Shown piece by piece: positions 34,738-42,067 of a stretch of DNA of 64,000 nt (the first letter of the stretch is position 1; each line of letters starts with the position of its first letter). The notes under the pieces are model-generated. The model saw nothing but the letters and a program-made list of their open reading frames with translations. It was not told the origin of the DNA and searched no databases. The stretch comes from Lewinellaceae bacterium. GTDB lineage: Bacteria; Bacteroidota; Bacteroidia; Chitinophagales; Saprospiraceae. The DNA lies in contig JACJYQ010000001.1 in the NCBI GenBank assembly GCA_020636025.1, forward strand, positions 682,001 to 746,000. Direction: 5' to 3'. Both the position numbers and the translations under genes were made by a program.

Positions 34738-37700
34738 TGCATAAATTCATGAATAAAACAACCTTGAAGCAACTGAACCTGATCATCTTTCTTTGTTTGC
34801 CGGGGTTTATTTTACTGGCGCAGGATAAAAAGAAATGGGATGTCAACAACCCTGTCACAGGCATTGCATATAATGAAATTCAGTTCAACACCTCAGAAGG
34901 CACCTGGATGTGTCTTGATGTCTCTCCCGATGGCAAAACGATAGCTTTTGATCTCCTGGGAGATATCTACACCATGCCAATTAATGGTGGAGAGGCAACC
35001 TGTATTCGTTCTGGTTTGGCATGGGAGATTCAGCCAAGGTACTCTCCCGATGGTACCAAAATCCTTTTTACTAGTGATGCAGGAGGTGGAGATAATATTT
35101 GGGTAATGGATCAAAATGGTGAAAATGCCCGACAAATAACTGAAGAGTCATTCCGGTTGTTAAATAATGCTGTTTGGGTAGATCAAGATTATATAGTAGC
35201 CAGAAAACACTTTACCAGTCAGAGATCATTGGGTGCTGGAGAATTGTGGATGTACCATACAAGCGGCGGCGAGGGTATCCAGTTGACCAAACGCAAAAAC
35301 GATCAGCAAGATCTTAATGAACCCTCAGTATCAGCTGATGGCAGATTCATTTATTATAGTGAGGATATGTATGGTGGCGGTTCATTTCAGTACAATAAAA
35401 ATCCCAATGCACAGATTTTTGCCGTAAGACGCTATGATCGCCAGGACGGCAAAATAGAAACAGTGACTGGCGGTTCGGGTGGCGCCTGCCGTCCGCAAAT
35501 CAGCAGGGACGGCAAATGGCTGGCTTTTGTCAGAAGAGTGGAAACCAAAACGGTTTTGATGGTGGAAAACCTGGAGACAGGTGAAGAATTCCCTGTTTAT
35601 GACGGTTTGGATAAGGACCAACAAGAAGCCTGGACAATTTTCGGCTGTTATCCCGGGTTCGCCTGGATGCCAGAAGGATATGAAATAGTGATTTGGGCGC
35701 AAGGAGGATTGAACAGAATCAATCTCAAAAACCTCATTGAAGGAGGCGTCATTTCAAAAGGGGCATTCTCAAAAATACCATTTTCCTGCACTGTAAAAAC
35801 AAAGGTGGCAGAAACGCTTCGCCCCACTCAAAAGGTATTCTCCGAAACATTTACATCGCGGGCCATCAGACAAGCACGCACATCTCCGGATGGCAAAACG
35901 CTTGTTTTTAGCAGCAATGGACATCTATACAAAAAGGCGCTTCCAAACGGGACTCCGGAGCGTTTAACTACCTCCAGGAATGAATTTGAATTCGAGCCGG
36001 CTTTTTCACCCGATGGAAAAAAGATAGCCTATGTCACCTGGAATGATGAAGAACTTGGGCATTTGAAAATCTATGAGAATGGACGAATCAGTGATTTGGG
36101 ACTTGCCAAAGGCGGTTATCGCACACCGTCTTTTTCTCCGGATGGCAAAAAAATCGCCTTTAGGAAACAAGGCGGTAGCGATGAAACCGGATTTACATAT
36201 TGCAATGCAACAGGTATTTACGTCATCAATTCGGATGGTACAAATCAAACCTTTGTAACAGAAACGGGTGAGAATCCGGTCTTCTCTCCCGACGGCAAAA
36301 GGGTTTATGTAAACACAGGCGGATATCTGTTTGGCGCTTTGGATAAGTCTATTCGCTCATTTGACCTGAATGGTTATGACGAGAAAGTTTTAGCCAAAAG
36401 CAAATACACCAACCAATGGGCACCATCTCCCGATGGAAAATGGCTGGCGTTTACCGAATTGCATAAAGCGTATATCTGTGCCATGCCTTCTCCAGGTCAG
36501 ACACTCGAAGTGAGCGGGGGCATGAAAAATATCCCGGTTGCATTGGTGAGCCGGGATGCCGGATACAATCTCCACTGGTCGGCAGATTCCAGGCAGTTGC
36601 ACTACACACTGGGTGATGAATATTTTACAATAAACCTGAATGAAAGATTCAAATTCCTGCCGGGAGCCCCGGATTCATTGCCGGCCCTTGATACGACTGG
36701 AATTAAAATAGGATTGGAACTAAAAACAGATGTTCCAGATGGTGCTGTTGTATTTGACAATGCAAGGATCATCACTTGCGAAAAGGACGAAGTGATTGAA
36801 AAAGGGGTGTTGGTTGTTGAGAAAAACAAAATCGTCTTTGTAGGAAGAAAATCAGACTATAAAGCATCAAAGTACAAGTCATTAAATCCCATAGTCATCG
36901 ATTGTTCTGGCAAAACCATTATGCCGGGCATCATCGATGTGCATGCACACAGCGGCAATTTCAGATACGGTTTAAGTCCGCAAAAGCAGTGGGAGTATTA
37001 TGCAAACCTGGCCTTTGGCGTCACCACCATGCACGACCCTTCCACCAACTCTGAAATGTCGTTTAGTCACGGCGAAATGCTGCGCAGTGGCGAAATGATC
37101 GGCCCGCGATTATACAGTACAGGAACTATTTTATACGGGGCTGACGGTGATTTTAAAGCGCCTATCAATTCGCTTGACGATGCTCGCGCTGCTTTGAGAC
37201 GTACTAAAGCCTGGGGCGCGTTTTCTGTTAAAAGCTATAACCAGCCGCGGAGAGAACAGCGCCAGCAAGTGATGGCCGCAGCCCGGGAACTTGACATGCA
37301 GGTAGTACCGGAAGGCGGTTCCTTTTTTGCTCATAACCTCACGCAAATCATCGACGGACATACTACCATTGAGCACAATATTCCGGTTGCTCCATTGTAC
37401 AAAGATGTTGTAACCCTGTGGAGTAAGACAAAAACGCACAACACACCAACCCTGGTCGTTACCTATGGAGCACTCAACGGAGAGTACTACTGGTACCAGC
37501 ATGATGACGTTTGGACAAACAAACACCTGCTCAGTTTTATGCCCAAGCATATCATCATGGAAAGAAGCCGCCATCGGACTAAGGCGCCTGAAGAGGAATA
37601 CAAAAACGGCCATATACTTGTATCAAACACCCTAAATGAACTCCAGAAAGCCGGAGTAGACATCAATTTGGGTGCCCATGGTCAATTGCAAGGGCTAGGA

Positions 37701-38060
37701 GCGCATTGGGAACTTTGGATGCTGCAACAAGGCGGCATGAGCAACCTGCAAGCCATCAAGTGCGCCACGATTAACGGCGCAACCAGTTTGGGCATGGAGG
37801 CAGAACTTGGCTCCTTGAAAGCAGGTAAGCTGGCAGATCTTATTGTATTGGATAAAAACCCTCTGGAGGATATCCACAATTCCAATACCATGAAATTTGT
37901 CATGGTAAATGGCCGCTTGTATGATGCCATGACATTAAACGAGATTGGTAATTACGATAAAAAACGTGGTAAATTCTGGTTTGAAATGCCGGGAGCCGAA
38001 ACCGGAGCTGCGGGACTTGACCATGATTGTACTGAAACCAAATGTGTTTGTGGACACTAG
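34737..38060 (+). CDS. Exported amidohydrolase with N-terminal TolB/PD40 propeller
   Basis: The protein has 1107 residues from ATG 34737 (ATG 34749 is also possible) and a signal peptide ending near ILLAQ. Residues about 30-620 contain repeated SPDGK-type blades (SPDGKTIAF, SPDGTKILFTSD, SPDGKKIAY, SPDGKWLAF) of a TolB/Tricorn-like beta-propeller. Residues about 660-1070 form a metal-dependent amidohydrolase: MPGIIDVHAHSGN (metal-binding HAH, about 736), TTIEHN and INLGAHGQLQGLGAHWE, ending with LADLIVLDKNPLEDI. It probably hydrolyses a cyclic amide or peptide in the periplasm. The last residues, DHDCTETKCVCGH, form an unusual cysteine/histidine-rich tail. Confidence 0.88.
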   Translation: MHKFMNKTTLKQLNLIIFLCLPGFILLAQDKKKWDVNNPVTGIAYNEIQFNTSEGTWMCLDVSPDGKTIAFDLLGDIYTMPINGGEATCIRSGLAWEIQPRYSPDGTKILFTSDAGGGDNIWVMDQNGENARQITEESFRLLNNAVWVDQDYIVARKHFTSQRSLGAGELWMYHTSGGEGIQLTKRKNDQQDLNEPSVSADGRFIYYSEDMYGGGSFQYNKNPNAQIFAVRRYDRQDGKIETVTGGSGGACRPQISRDGKWLAFVRRVETKTVLMVENLETGEEFPVYDGLDKDQQEAWTIFGCYPGFAWMPEGYEIVIWAQGGLNRINLKNLIEGGVISKGAFSKIPFSCTVKTKVAETLRPTQKVFSETFTSRAIRQARTSPDGKTLVFSSNGHLYKKALPNGTPERLTTSRNEFEFEPAFSPDGKKIAYVTWNDEELGHLKIYENGRISDLGLAKGGYRTPSFSPDGKKIAFRKQGGSDETGFTYCNATGIYVINSDGTNQTFVTETGENPVFSPDGKRVYVNTGGYLFGALDKSIRSFDLNGYDEKVLAKSKYTNQWAPSPDGKWLAFTELHKAYICAMPSPGQTLEVSGGMKNIPVALVSRDAGYNLHWSADSRQLHYTLGDEYFTINLNERFKFLPGAPDSLPALDTTGIKIGLELKTDVPDGAVVFDNARIITCEKDEVIEKGVLVVEKNKIVFVGRKSDYKASKYKSLNPIVIDCSGKTIMPGIIDVHAHSGNFRYGLSPQKQWEYYANLAFGVTTMHDPSTNSEMSFSHGEMLRSGEMIGPRLYSTGTILYGADGDFKAPINSLDDARAALRRTKAWGAFSVKSYNQPRREQRQQVMAAARELDMQVVPEGGSFFAHNLTQIIDGHTTIEHNIPVAPLYKDVVTLWSKTKTHNTPTLVVTYGALNGEYYWYQHDDVWTNKHLLSFMPKHIIMERSRHRTKAPEEEYKNGHILVSNTLNELQKAGVDINLGAHGQLQGLGAHWELWMLQQGGMSNLQAIKCATINGATSLGMEAELGSLKAGKLADLIVLDKNPLEDIHNSNTMKFVMVNGRLYDAMTLNEIGNYDKKRGKFWFEMPGAETGAAGLDHDCTETKCVCGH

Positions 38061-38088
38061 GAACAATAGTAAAATTAAAACAATTGAC

Positions 38089-38688
38089 ATGCCTCTTGTA
38101 ACACCTTTACCACAGGATCACGACCAGGAAGTTGCCGAACTTGCTGTGTTTTTTAATGAAACACTTGGTTTTTGTCCGAATTCAGTCTTGACTATGCAAA
38201 GGCGCCCAGCCATTGCCAAAGCATTTATTGAATTGAACAAGGCGGTGATGGATAATAAAGGTCGCGTTACAAGCGATTTGAAGAGATTAATAGGATACGT
38301 GGCGTCCCTTACGGCTGGTTGCCAATATTGCCAGGCACATACCATCAGGGCTGCCGAGCGATATGGGGCAGCAGATGAAAAAATGGAAAACATTTGGTCT
38401 TACAAGTCACATCCTTCTTTTTCTGAGGCTGAAAGAGCCGCGCTGGATTTTGCTATTGCTGCTTCCGCCATTCCAAATGCCGTTGACAAGGTGATTTCAG
38501 ATAATCTGCATCAATACTGGGACGACGGCGAAATCGTTGAAATACTTGGGGTGATTGCGCTTTTTGGATATTTGAACCGTTGGAACGACAGTATGGGTAC
38601 CTCTCTGGAAAGTCCTGCAAAAGAAAGTGGAGAGCAATATTTGGGTAAAAATGGTTGGAATGGTGGCAAACACGTAGCGAAAGATTGA
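38089..38688 (+). CDS. Carboxymuconolactone decarboxylase / AhpD-like protein
   Basis: The protein has 199 residues from ATG 38089, 28 bp after the amidohydrolase stop. The fold is alpha-helical with CQYCQAHTIRAAERYG (about residues 80-95), the CxxC-x3-H redox site of AhpD-type alkylhydroperoxidases, and LKRLIGYVASLTAGC before it. WNDSMGTSLE near the C-terminus is also typical of this subgroup. It probably reduces or disposes of peroxides, but the family also contains decarboxylases. An upstream in-frame extension would overlap the amidohydrolase gene and is rejected. Confidence 0.85.
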   Translation: MPLVTPLPQDHDQEVAELAVFFNETLGFCPNSVLTMQRRPAIAKAFIELNKAVMDNKGRVTSDLKRLIGYVASLTAGCQYCQAHTIRAAERYGAADEKMENIWSYKSHPSFSEAERAALDFAIAASAIPNAVDKVISDNLHQYWDDGEIVEILGVIALFGYLNRWNDSMGTSLESPAKESGEQYLGKNGWNGGKHVAKD

Positions 38689-38734
38689 TTAATAGTTTAC
38701 CTCGGGATCTTTAATTTCACATAATCATTACAAT

Positions 38735-40039
38735 ATGATAAAGAAACCACAGGAGTTTGTTGAACTGCGCTCTGAAGAAGTGCAGGAGATACTGGGTACA
38801 CCACCAGGATGGCTCGTTCGCTGGGGAACCAGTATTGTGCTGCTGGGATTCTTTGTAATGCTTAGTGTCGCCTGGTTTGTCCGCTATCCCGATGTTGTAG
38901 ACGCCCAGGTTGAAATTACCACCTCTACCCCACCCGCAGATGTAATAGCCCGGTCAGATGGCAGAGTTGCTGTTTTATTTGTAGAAGATACAGATGATGT
39001 TCAGGCAAATCAGCTCCTGGGAGTTCTGCAAAATACCGCCCATTATCAGGATGTTATCCTACTTGACTCTTTGGTTTCAAAATGGAGAAACTATTCTGTT
39101 GATAATTTCAGAAGCCTAAATCTACCGGACAGCCTTATTCTGGGAGAACTTGAACTTGACTATTCCAATTTTGTCCGTTTCCTGAATGACTTTCAATTTG
39201 GAAGAGCCAGCGGAAATGCTTCTTTTCAGTCGAATGCAAGTGCCATTCGTCAACAGATAAGCCGACTTGAACAATTAATGGTATATGACCAAAAAGCTCT
39301 GGACAGGGTTAAGAAACAGTTGGTCTCAGCAGAAGATCTTCTTGAAAAACAAAAGCAACTCTTTGATCAAGGCATAACTTCAAGAGTTGATTTTGAAAAA
39401 GAGAAAAACAATGTAGCAGAACTGGAAAGGCAGCGCGATTCCTACTCGGGTAATATTCTGGAAAGGCAAAGGGAGATCATTAGCCTGCGGAATGCCATTG
39501 AAAAAGACTCTTATGGGCAGAAAGAGAGCAATTCTTCCGCCACTACCTTGCTGATAAACAGTTTAAACTTGTTAAACACCTCCATTAATAAATGGAAGGA
39601 ATCATACCTGCTTACTGCACCAATTGTAGGCAAAATCTCATTAAATGGTCTTACTGAACAACAATTTGTCCAGCGAGGCGAACAAATAATGACCGTTGTG
39701 CCGGTGCAATCGGATTTAATCGTAGGCAGGGCAAAACTACCGGTTGCCGGGAGCGGAAAAGTTCAGCCAAATCAAAAAGCCATCATCAAATTAGATAATT
39801 ACCCCTATCGAGAATTCGGGATCATCAATGGGCAAGTAGTATCAAAGTCACTTGTACCAAAAGACAACGTTTACACCATCCTTATAGCACTTCCCATTAC
39901 CAAGAAAAAGACACTTCGTACGAGCATGGGAAAGGAACTACCCTTTGCACAGCAATTGCAGGGGAAAGCCGAGATTGTAACCGAAGACAAAGGCTTTTTA
40001 CAAAGGATTGGAGAACAGATGTACGGCGTTATTCAGTAA
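38735..40039 (+). CDS. HlyD-family membrane fusion protein (orphan)
   Basis: The 434-residue protein starts with a cytoplasmic segment (LRSEEVQEILGTPPGWLVRWG), then one transmembrane helix (SIVLLGFFVMLSVAWFV), a lipoyl-like half, a long coiled-coil hairpin (about 165-290, QLFDQGITSRVDFEKEKNN at the tip region) and a beta-barrel domain with LTAPIVGKISLNGL. In Bacteroidota this N-terminal pattern goes with adaptors of peptidase-containing ABC exporters for leader-bearing peptides. No ABC transporter or TolC-like gene is in the window, so it must pair with a protein encoded elsewhere. Its end overlaps the convergent rmuC gene by 11 bp. Confidence 0.88.
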   Translation: MIKKPQEFVELRSEEVQEILGTPPGWLVRWGTSIVLLGFFVMLSVAWFVRYPDVVDAQVEITTSTPPADVIARSDGRVAVLFVEDTDDVQANQLLGVLQNTAHYQDVILLDSLVSKWRNYSVDNFRSLNLPDSLILGELELDYSNFVRFLNDFQFGRASGNASFQSNASAIRQQISRLEQLMVYDQKALDRVKKQLVSAEDLLEKQKQLFDQGITSRVDFEKEKNNVAELERQRDSYSGNILERQREIISLRNAIEKDSYGQKESNSSATTLLINSLNLLNTSINKWKESYLLTAPIVGKISLNGLTEQQFVQRGEQIMTVVPVQSDLIVGRAKLPVAGSGKVQPNQKAIIKLDNYPYREFGIINGQVVSKSLVPKDNVYTILIALPITKKKTLRTSMGKELPFAQQLQGKAEIVTEDKGFLQRIGEQMYGVIQ

Positions 40040-41360
40040 CCTCCTCCGTCTGATCAATGATTTCCTGAGGCAGCTGTTTTGTTGCTCTGGCGCCGAGTTC
40101 CTTGATCTTTTGCGCTTTACCAACCAGGGTATCACCCGGTCTGCTTGCATTCACCAGTTTATTCATGGCATCATCATAAGCTGTTCTGGCATTGTCAAGA
40201 CGATTCCCGATGGTGCGAAGGTCTTCCACAAACGCAACGAATTTATCGTATAACAACCCGCTCTGCCGTGCGATTTCCAGTACTGATCTCGATTGTTTTT
40301 CCTGTTTCCACAAATGGGCCACCGTTCTCATCGTAGCCAGCAAAGTACTGGTGCTGACCAATACAATATTTCTCTCCAACGCATCGTGAAACAGTTGTGG
40401 ATCGGCTTGAGAAGCGGTGCTCAACGCTGAATCCAAGGGTACAAAAAGAAGCAGATAATCAGGCGAATTGATCTGATATAAAGTCTGGTAGTTGGTTTTG
40501 CTCAGGTTGTCCACATGGCTTCTGATACTGGCTACATGCGCTTTAAGATGTTGATCGCGCTGATTGGTATCTTCTGCATTAAAATAACGCTCATAGGCCG
40601 ATAAAGAGACTTTTGAATCAATGATCAATTGTTTGTCATCAGGCAATTGAATGACAAAATCCGGTCTTTTAGCGGCGCCTTCCTCGTCGCGGAAAGTAGC
40701 CTGCGAAAGAAAGTGGATCCCTTTTTGAAGACCGGATTTTTCCAGCAGCGTTTCCAATTGCATTTCACCCCAATCACCCTGAACCTTGCTCTGCCCTTTT
40801 AAGGCTGTAGCCAGATTATGTGCATCTACACTCAATTGCTGGTTTAAATTGTGCAATTGCTTGATTTCTTCCTTGAGGGTTGTTTTTTCTCTTGTTTCTT
40901 CTAGAAACTTGCGGTCAATATTTTCTTCAAACTCTTTGATCTTTTCTCTGAGCGGCAATAAAACGCTTTGCATGTTTTTAGCATTCTGCTCGGTAAAGCG
41001 AAGCGACTTTTCTTCCAACAGGCGATTGGCTATGTTCTCAAATTCTGTTTTAAAGCGCTGCTCCATCTTTTCCAGTTCACCTTTTTGTTGGCTCAGTGAC
41101 TGGTCTAAATGAAAAACCTGTTGCTCCTTTGCAGCCAGTTGCGATAACGCGCTCCGAAGCTCATCCTCTTTTACGGACAATTCGGATTGCAGTTCCTTTA
41201 TCTGGCTTATCTTTTCCTCATGTAACTCTTTTGAAACAAAAAGACTCTTGTCCAGGAACTGTCCGGAGCCGTTTTTTTGTTGCCTTAAGAAGAACAATAC
41301 AAATACAACAAGCACACAAACACCAATAAGTATCAGCATTTCAGGTTCCATAAGCGACAT
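40029..41360 (-). CDS. rmuC: DNA recombination protein RmuC
   Basis: The 443-residue protein has an N-terminal transmembrane helix (MLILIGVCVLVVFVLFFL), a long coiled coil (about 35-170), then the RmuC domain with VQGDWGEMQLETLLEKSGL, DFVIQLPDDKQLIIDSKVSL and LLFVPLDSALSTA, where the conserved D/E-K pattern resembles a PD-(D/E)xK nuclease-like fold. RmuC limits recombination at inverted repeats in E. coli. ATG 41351 is an alternative start. It is convergent with, and overlaps, the HlyD-type gene. Confidence 0.93.
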   Translation of the reverse strand: MSLMEPEMLILIGVCVLVVFVLFFLRQQKNGSGQFLDKSLFVSKELHEEKISQIKELQSELSVKEDELRSALSQLAAKEQQVFHLDQSLSQQKGELEKMEQRFKTEFENIANRLLEEKSLRFTEQNAKNMQSVLLPLREKIKEFEENIDRKFLEETREKTTLKEEIKQLHNLNQQLSVDAHNLATALKGQSKVQGDWGEMQLETLLEKSGLQKGIHFLSQATFRDEEGAAKRPDFVIQLPDDKQLIIDSKVSLSAYERYFNAEDTNQRDQHLKAHVASIRSHVDNLSKTNYQTLYQINSPDYLLLFVPLDSALSTASQADPQLFHDALERNIVLVSTSTLLATMRTVAHLWKQEKQSRSVLEIARQSGLLYDKFVAFVEDLRTIGNRLDNARTAYDDAMNKLVNASRPGDTLVGKAQKIKELGARATKQLPQEIIDQTEEVTE

Positions 41361-41506
41361 TCATTTTCAATAAGATGTATTTCTGACAAATGTACTAAGT
41401 CTTCACATATTTTGTTTGTTTTAAATATTGTCTTAAAACAAATGTTTGAAAAACAATCCGAACTGAGTGTTTCATAACCTGTCGATATCAAATTTCTGAT
41501 CAGCCA

Positions 41507-42067
41507 ATGGAAAATTTCAATAATTTAATAATTGAGCCCAACCTAATTCTGTCGTCATTTAAGGAAGGAGACAAACCATTACTTTGCCAATATCTGAACG
41601 ATGCCGAATTATACAGAAACACACTCATGGTTCCCAATCCATATACAGACGTGGATGCAGCCAATTGGCTTGATCTGACATTTAAGGAGTTGGAAGAGCA
41701 TGGTCACCCAATAAACTGGGCGATCCGCGGCGAAAATGACGAGCTTATTGGTGGCATTGGCTGCTTTTTGGCAGGTGGGAAAAATTACCACGCCGATGAA
41801 ATTGGGTATTGGTTAGCCAAACCATTACGCGGCAAAGGCATTATGAGCAAAGTTGTAAGGTCCTATTGTAATTATTTGTTCGAAAGCAGACCCGACCTGG
41901 CGCGCATCGAAGCAAAAGTCTTCCCTTTCAATCCAGCCTCTGTTCGCTTGTTGGAAAAGATTGGATTTGAAAGGGAAGGTTATGCTAAGAAACTGAAACA
42001 GAAAAAGGGTGAATACCTTGATTGCGTTCTGTTGGCCTGTTTCAGGGATACTCTATTACTGAACTAA
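41507..42067 (+). CDS. GNAT family N-acetyltransferase (RimJ/RimL-like)
   Basis: The 186-residue protein has the acetyl-CoA fold: WAIRGENDELIGGIGCF, EIGYWLAKPLRGKGIMSKVV (acetyl-CoA loop R-G-K-G, about residue 110), ARIEAKVFPFNPASVRLLEKIGF and EREGYAKKLKQKKGEYLD. RimJ/RimL-type relatives acetylate ribosomal proteins or amino acids and antibiotics. The substrate is not predictable. Its last 12 bp overlap the convergent VCBS gene. Confidence 0.9.
   Translation: MENFNNLIIEPNLILSSFKEGDKPLLCQYLNDAELYRNTLMVPNPYTDVDAANWLDLTFKELEEHGHPINWAIRGENDELIGGIGCFLAGGKNYHADEIGYWLAKPLRGKGIMSKVVRSYCNYLFESRPDLARIEAKVFPFNPASVRLLEKIGFEREGYAKKLKQKKGEYLDCVLLACFRDTLLLN

Noticed and set aside
37945..38088. Upstream extension of the AhpD-like gene into the amidohydrolase gene
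   Set aside because: It would overlap 116 bp of a well-supported frame, while ATG 38089 fits the family N-terminus.
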